From an uncultured Bacteroidales bacterium (GTDB taxonomy: Bacteria; Bacteroidota; Bacteroidia; Bacteroidales; P3): DNA of 8,393 nt. Location: contig CAMWSI010000027.1 of the NCBI GenBank assembly GCA_947176875.1, positions 1 to 8,393 of the forward strand, read 5' to 3'. Position numbers and translations under genes: made by a program. Each line of letters opens with the position of its first letter. The first letter of the stretch is position 1. Under the pieces are notes generated by a model, which was not told the DNA's origin, did no database searches, and was given only the letters and a program-made list of their open reading frames with translations. Of this stretch, positions 5,934 through 8,393 are shown in pieces.

Positions 5934-5963
5934 TTTGAAATTAACGGCAAATACTTAATTTTG
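5934..5963 (+). promoter_or_regulatory. Divergent promoter facing the 6013-6197 remnant
   Basis: TTTG (5934-5937) and TAATTTTG (5956-5963) are separated by 18 nt, one or two short of the usual spacing. It faces away from the nuclease promoter, with about 40 bases between the two. It would start transcription near 5970, ahead of the ATG at 6013, where only a short or broken reading frame follows. Confidence 0.5.
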
Positions 5964-6012
5964 CAGATCATTTTTGAGGAAAGACAATCCCGATTACGGA
6001 AACGCGGCAACC

Positions 6013-6197
6013 ATGTGTGGATTTTCGATAGAACATAAGAAGAAACCTATCCCGTTGCGGCATTCGAGGAACAACAGCGCAAAGGTGAAACCGAAATTGT
6101 TTTGAAAGGAAAGATGGAGGTTTCCCTTTTCGATGATTTGAGAGATTGTCTCAGGAAATCCGCTTGCGTCAAGAACAGGTTTAAGCGAATTCTATAA
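6013..6197 (+). pseudogene. Possible remnant of a small gene, split by a frameshift
   Basis: From the ATG at 6013 a 30-codon frame reads MCGFSIEHKKKPIPL and stops at 6105. An overlapping frame, open from 6039 to the TAA at 6195-6197, reads like protein (PVAAFEEQQRKGETEIVL, then KGKMEVSLFDDLRDCLRKSA). Joining them near the purine run AAGAAGAAA (about 6036-6044) would give a product of about 60 residues. A promoter-like sequence precedes it. I do not recognise the family, and the case rests only on amino-acid composition and the upstream promoter; it could be non-coding. Confidence 0.3.
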
Positions 6198-6212
6198 AAG
6201 TTATATTTTTAC

Positions 6213-6220
6213 TATCTTTG
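6213..6220 (+). promoter_or_regulatory. Candidate -7 box for the lipoprotein gene
   Basis: TATCTTTG matches TAnnTTTG and is followed by GCAGGTC. No clear TTTG lies 19-21 nt upstream, so the -33 element is weak. The start of transcription would be near 6227, about 70 nt before the ATG at 6296. The TPR-like gene downstream lacks an obvious promoter of its own and may share this one. Confidence 0.45.
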
Positions 6221-6295
6221 CAGGTCGCTTGTGCGGTGGGTTATACGGTCGTCAGGCCGGTGTCTGTTAGCGGAAGCGGTAAAAAATGATACGAT

Positions 6296-6817
6296 ATGCG
6301 GAATAACATCCTGAAAGGCTTTATGGCGGGCGGATGCTTGCTGTTGGCGCTGCTCTCGGGCGGTTGCTCGATACACAAGGCCGAGCGTACGGCGCGGCAG
6401 TTCCTCAAAGCCTATTATGTGGATCTGGACTTCGACCGCGCGTTGGAACTCTCGACCGAAGACTCGCACCAGGGCATCTATTACAAGAAAAACATGACCT
6501 CGCTCTCGCCTTACGCCAAAGACGAGGTGCCTGATTTGGAAGTGCTGGAAGTGATTATCGATCCCGACGATGGCGGCTACGCCTACTGCGCCTACGAAAT
6601 CAACGGGCAACCCAAGGTGTTGCCGTTGCAGAAGCACGACGGCAAATGGTTGGTCGATACCGACAGCGAGGCCATCGAGGGCATGATGAGTTCATCCATG
6701 ATAGGTGTGTCGGAAATAGGCTTCGCGTCGGCGGCCAGCAGCGAGACATTGCCGGCCACCGGCCCCGGACAGCGGGCGCGCGAGGCCCGCGAGCGCGAGG
6801 CGGCCGGCCGTAAATAA
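6296..6817 (+). CDS. Small exported lipoprotein, NTF2-like/DUF4878-like
   Basis: The 173-residue product begins with a lipoprotein signal peptide: a basic start (MRNNILK), a hydrophobic stretch and a lipobox ending at Cys24 (ALLSGGC), so the mature protein would be lipid-anchored in the cell envelope. The Ser at -3 is looser than the E. coli lipobox but acceptable in Bacteroidota. The mature part (RTARQFLKAYYVDLDFDRAL, about 31-50, then alternating beta-like segments to WLVDTDSE at 118-125) resembles the cone-shaped NTF2-like fold of DUF4878-type lipoproteins; this is judged from pattern, not a search. The C-terminal tail is Ala/Ser-rich then charged (RAREAREREAAGRK), probably disordered. No enzyme residues are recognisable and the function is unknown. 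The start is chosen because an ATG at 6287 leads to a stop after six codons. Confidence 0.75.
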   Translation: MRNNILKGFMAGGCLLLALLSGGCSIHKAERTARQFLKAYYVDLDFDRALELSTEDSHQGIYYKKNMTSLSPYAKDEVPDLEVLEVIIDPDDGGYAYCAYEINGQPKVLPLQKHDGKWLVDTDSEAIEGMMSSSMIGVSEIGFASAASSETLPATGPGQRAREAREREAAGRK

Positions 6818-6891
6818 GGCCATCGGTCGTGCGGTCATGACAATGGGAAACAATAAAAACAGAGATATTAACACCTAAAAAATAAACTGAT

Positions 6892-7593
6892 ATGAAAGCA
6901 TTGAAATACGGTTTGACCTTGGTTTTAGGTCTCGGTATGTTGGGAATGGGGGCGCAGGCGTTCGCGCAGGCTTCTAAGCAGACTAAGAAAGTTGTGTCTT
7001 CTAATCAAGAAACTTTGTCTGAAAATGTTGCGCTTGATACGCAGCAGGCCATAAAGAAAGAGCCGGATCGGGGAATTCCAACACCTAAATTTATAGAAGA
7101 TTTGTTGATGAATCAAGAATATAATAAAGCGGTTGAAGAATTTGAGAAATTTATAAAAACGGCTAAAGCTACCCCCTGTGATTTGCTTTATTTACCTTAT
7201 ACCTTTTATTCACGCATGGAATCTGTTGATAATGCACGCAAAGTTGTATATAGACAAAAAAAGCAGTATTATATTGACGAATTTCAATCGGCATGTGGTA
7301 ATTCGGTGGAGGCATATATAATGAAGGATCAAGAAAGTAATCCTCGAATACCAGACTCAACAGTTCAGTGGATGACAATGGCTATAGCTGTAGAGCCCAC
7401 ATATGCGGCACTTTATTCGATTCGGGGAGAAGCATTGTGGCAATTGCAACGTAAAAAGGAGGCTTGTGTTGATTTCGAGAAAGCTATAGAATTGAATAAT
7501 GATGGTTTTGCTGTTGAGTTTCATAAAATGAATTGTTTAAATCTTCCGGAGGATCCTGTCGAAGAAACTGTAGAGTTAGGAACTGACGAATAA
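6892..7593 (+). CDS. Exported TPR-like protein of unknown function
   Basis: The 233-residue protein starts with a clear Sec signal peptide (MKALKYGLTLVLGLGMLGMG, then AQAFAQA), with signal peptidase I cleavage likely after Ala23 or Ala25, so it is periplasmic or surface-exposed. Two segments look like tetratricopeptide repeats: about 67-95 (FIEDLLMNQEYNKAVEEFEK) and about 172-205 (AALYSIRGEALWQLQRKKEA, then CVDFEKAIELNND). The middle is less clear and has Cys96, Cys135, Cys192 and Cys215, which could pair in disulfides. TPRs usually mediate protein contacts; no catalytic feature is visible. It lies 74 nt after the lipoprotein gene on the same strand, so co-transcription is plausible, and a strong terminator follows. 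Base composition drops sharply to AT-rich after the signal-peptide codons, unlike the GC-rich helicase and lipoprotein genes. Confidence 0.8.
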   Translation: MKALKYGLTLVLGLGMLGMGAQAFAQASKQTKKVVSSNQETLSENVALDTQQAIKKEPDRGIPTPKFIEDLLMNQEYNKAVEEFEKFIKTAKATPCDLLYLPYTFYSRMESVDNARKVVYRQKKQYYIDEFQSACGNSVEAYIMKDQESNPRIPDSTVQWMTMAIAVEPTYAALYSIRGEALWQLQRKKEACVDFEKAIELNNDGFAVEFHKMNCLNLPEDPVEETVELGTDE

Positions 7594-7610
7594 ATTCAAA
7601 TATGGATTGA

Positions 7611-7655
7611 AATGAGAAGTCCAGTATAGTTTACTATACTGGACTTCTCATTTTT
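7611..7655 (+). terminator. Rho-independent terminator with a 20-bp perfect stem
   Basis: Bases 7611-7630 (AATGAGAAGTCCAGTATAGT) pair perfectly with 7633-7652 across TT, and a run of five T follows at 7651-7655. It lies 17 nt after the stop of the TPR-like gene and 165 nt before the next start, so it closes the 6296-7593 transcription unit. The stem is far longer than a terminator needs. On the minus strand the T run after the stem is short. Confidence 0.88.
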
Positions 7656-7756
7656 AGGCTCTTAAAAATCTCCATCACCTTTTGTTAGATTTTATGCTTG
7701 CGGCCTCGGCCGTCTTGCATGCGTCGTAGGGCGCGGGGCTGTTGCGATTTTTGCCA

Positions 7757-7788
7757 TTTGGGTTGGAATTGTAAATAGTGTAAATTTG
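7757..7788 (+). promoter_or_regulatory. Bacteroidota promoter for the Fic-family gene
   Basis: TTTG (7757-7760), a 20-nt spacer and TAAATTTG (7781-7788) match the consensus fully. Transcription would start near 7795, about 25 nt before the ATG at 7820. The 100 bases between the terminator and this promoter show only a small GC-rich hairpin (CGGCC-TC-GGCCG). Confidence 0.78.
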
Positions 7789-7819
7789 CGATGGTATTTG
7801 TGTTACAATATGGAAAGTT

Positions 7820-8393
7820 ATGGGTTATAGGATTCCGACACTGCCTCTGAAGGAAGACTTAGAGACAAAAAATATTCTTAGACAGACAGTTGCTTCTAAT
7901 CGAAAATTGGCGGAATTGAAAGGAATTGTCAAAATTGTGCCGAATCCATCGGTTCTCATACGAACACTCTCACTTCAGGAAGCGAAAGATTCGTCTGCTA
8001 TTGAAAGTATTATAACGACGCATGATGAACTGTATCGGGCAGAGGTCGGCTTGGGAAAATATGCGACACCTGCGGCAAAAGAAGTAAGTACTTATGCGGA
8101 TGCCTTGATGCGGGTTGTTAAGGTTGTCAGTGATCGGGGCATTATAACGGAGAATGATATAAAAACGATTTATCAGGCTATCAAGCATAACGATGGGGGA
8201 TATACAACGACGCCCGGAAAGGTTTTAAAGAATGAACGTACGGGAGAAGTTGTTTACACACCGCCTCAAAACATTGATGAAATAAAGAAATACATGTTGA
8301 ATCTTGTTAATTTTATCAATGATGATGACCTGTGTGATTTGGATCCGCTTATAAAAATGGCGATTATCCACCATCAGTTTGAAAGTATCCATC
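7820..8393 (+). CDS. fic: Fic-family protein, probable AMP-transferase (N-terminal part, cut by window edge)
   Basis: The frame from the ATG at 7820 stays open for 191 codons to the window edge. It begins MGYRIPTLPLKEDLETKNIL and matches the N-terminal domain of Fic/DOC proteins. Residues 58-62 (SSAIE) fit the inhibitory helix motif (S/T)xxxE, where Glu62 would block productive ATP binding; the next residue is Ser rather than the common Gly or Asn. TTHDELYRA (66-74) is also typical. The last visible residues are IHHQFESIH (183-191). The final His is in the position of the catalytic His of HPFx(D/E)GNGRxxR, whose remainder is outside the window. Such proteins usually transfer AMP from ATP to hydroxyl side chains of target proteins. 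An ATG at 7810 gives only six codons, so 7820 is the start. It has its own promoter and is isolated from upstream genes by the terminator. Confidence 0.88.
   Translation, partial: MGYRIPTLPLKEDLETKNILRQTVASNRKLAELKGIVKIVPNPSVLIRTLSLQEAKDSSAIESIITTHDELYRAEVGLGKYATPAAKEVSTYADALMRVVKVVSDRGIITENDIKTIYQAIKHNDGGYTTTPGKVLKNERTGEVVYTPPQNIDEIKKYMLNLVNFINDDDLCDLDPLIKMAIIHHQFESIH

Noticed and set aside
5711..6010. 99-codon minus-strand frame upstream of the Rpn nuclease
   Set aside because: It spans the nuclease promoter and leader, overlaps the nuclease start in another frame, and has no protein-like pattern.
7694..7714. Possible fourth remnant of the repeat (ATGCTTGCGGC followed by a CCGTC)
   Set aside because: Only about 11 contiguous bases match the repeat and the surroundings do not align, so chance is an adequate explanation.

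Overview
The window looks like a chromosomal segment from a member of the Bacteroidota, probably order Bacteroidales. Three things point there: the N-terminus of the short Bacteroidota-type primary sigma factor (begins [14 protein letters not shown]), several promoters of the form TTTG-N20-TAnnTTTG used by that sigma factor, and proteins that read like Bacteroidales families. I cannot name a genus.

Layout. 1-257 (minus) is the start of rpoD, cut by the window edge, with its leader upstream. 488-827 holds one degenerate and one complete copy of a ~220-250 bp structured repeat; a near-identical copy lies at 1557-1805. Between the two complete copies is a type VII (MNT/HEPN) toxin-antitoxin pair: an intact mntA-like antitoxin (849-1139) and a hepT-like toxin broken by a frameshift (1123-1534). 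After the second repeat come panD (1875-2219) and, 2 nt later, a UvrD/PcrA helicase gene (2222-4786). A minus-strand Rpn-type PD-(D/E)XK nuclease gene (4788-5720) meets the helicase tail to tail with one base between the stops. A divergent promoter region (5863-5963) separates it from what may be the remains of a small gene (6013-6197). Then come a lipoprotein gene (6296-6817), an exported TPR-like protein gene (6892-7593), a very strong terminator (7611-7655) and a Fic-family gene (7820 to the window edge, cut at the catalytic histidine).

The most notable observation is that the 3' end of the repeat is itself a perfect Bacteroidota promoter (TTTG-N20-TATCTTTG). One copy ends 21-25 nt before mntA and fires into the toxin-antitoxin pair. 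The other ends about 70 nt before panD and fires into panD-pcrA. The repeat therefore looks like a portable, highly folded promoter cassette. The toxin-antitoxin pair sits in a ~978 bp interval that recombination between the repeats could remove while leaving a promoter in front of panD.

Functionally the window mixes core genes (rpoD, panD, pcrA) with accessory modules related to toxins or defence (MNT/HEPN, Rpn nuclease, Fic). The accessory parts are more AT-rich and two of them look decayed. All assignments come from reading motifs by eye; no database search was run.
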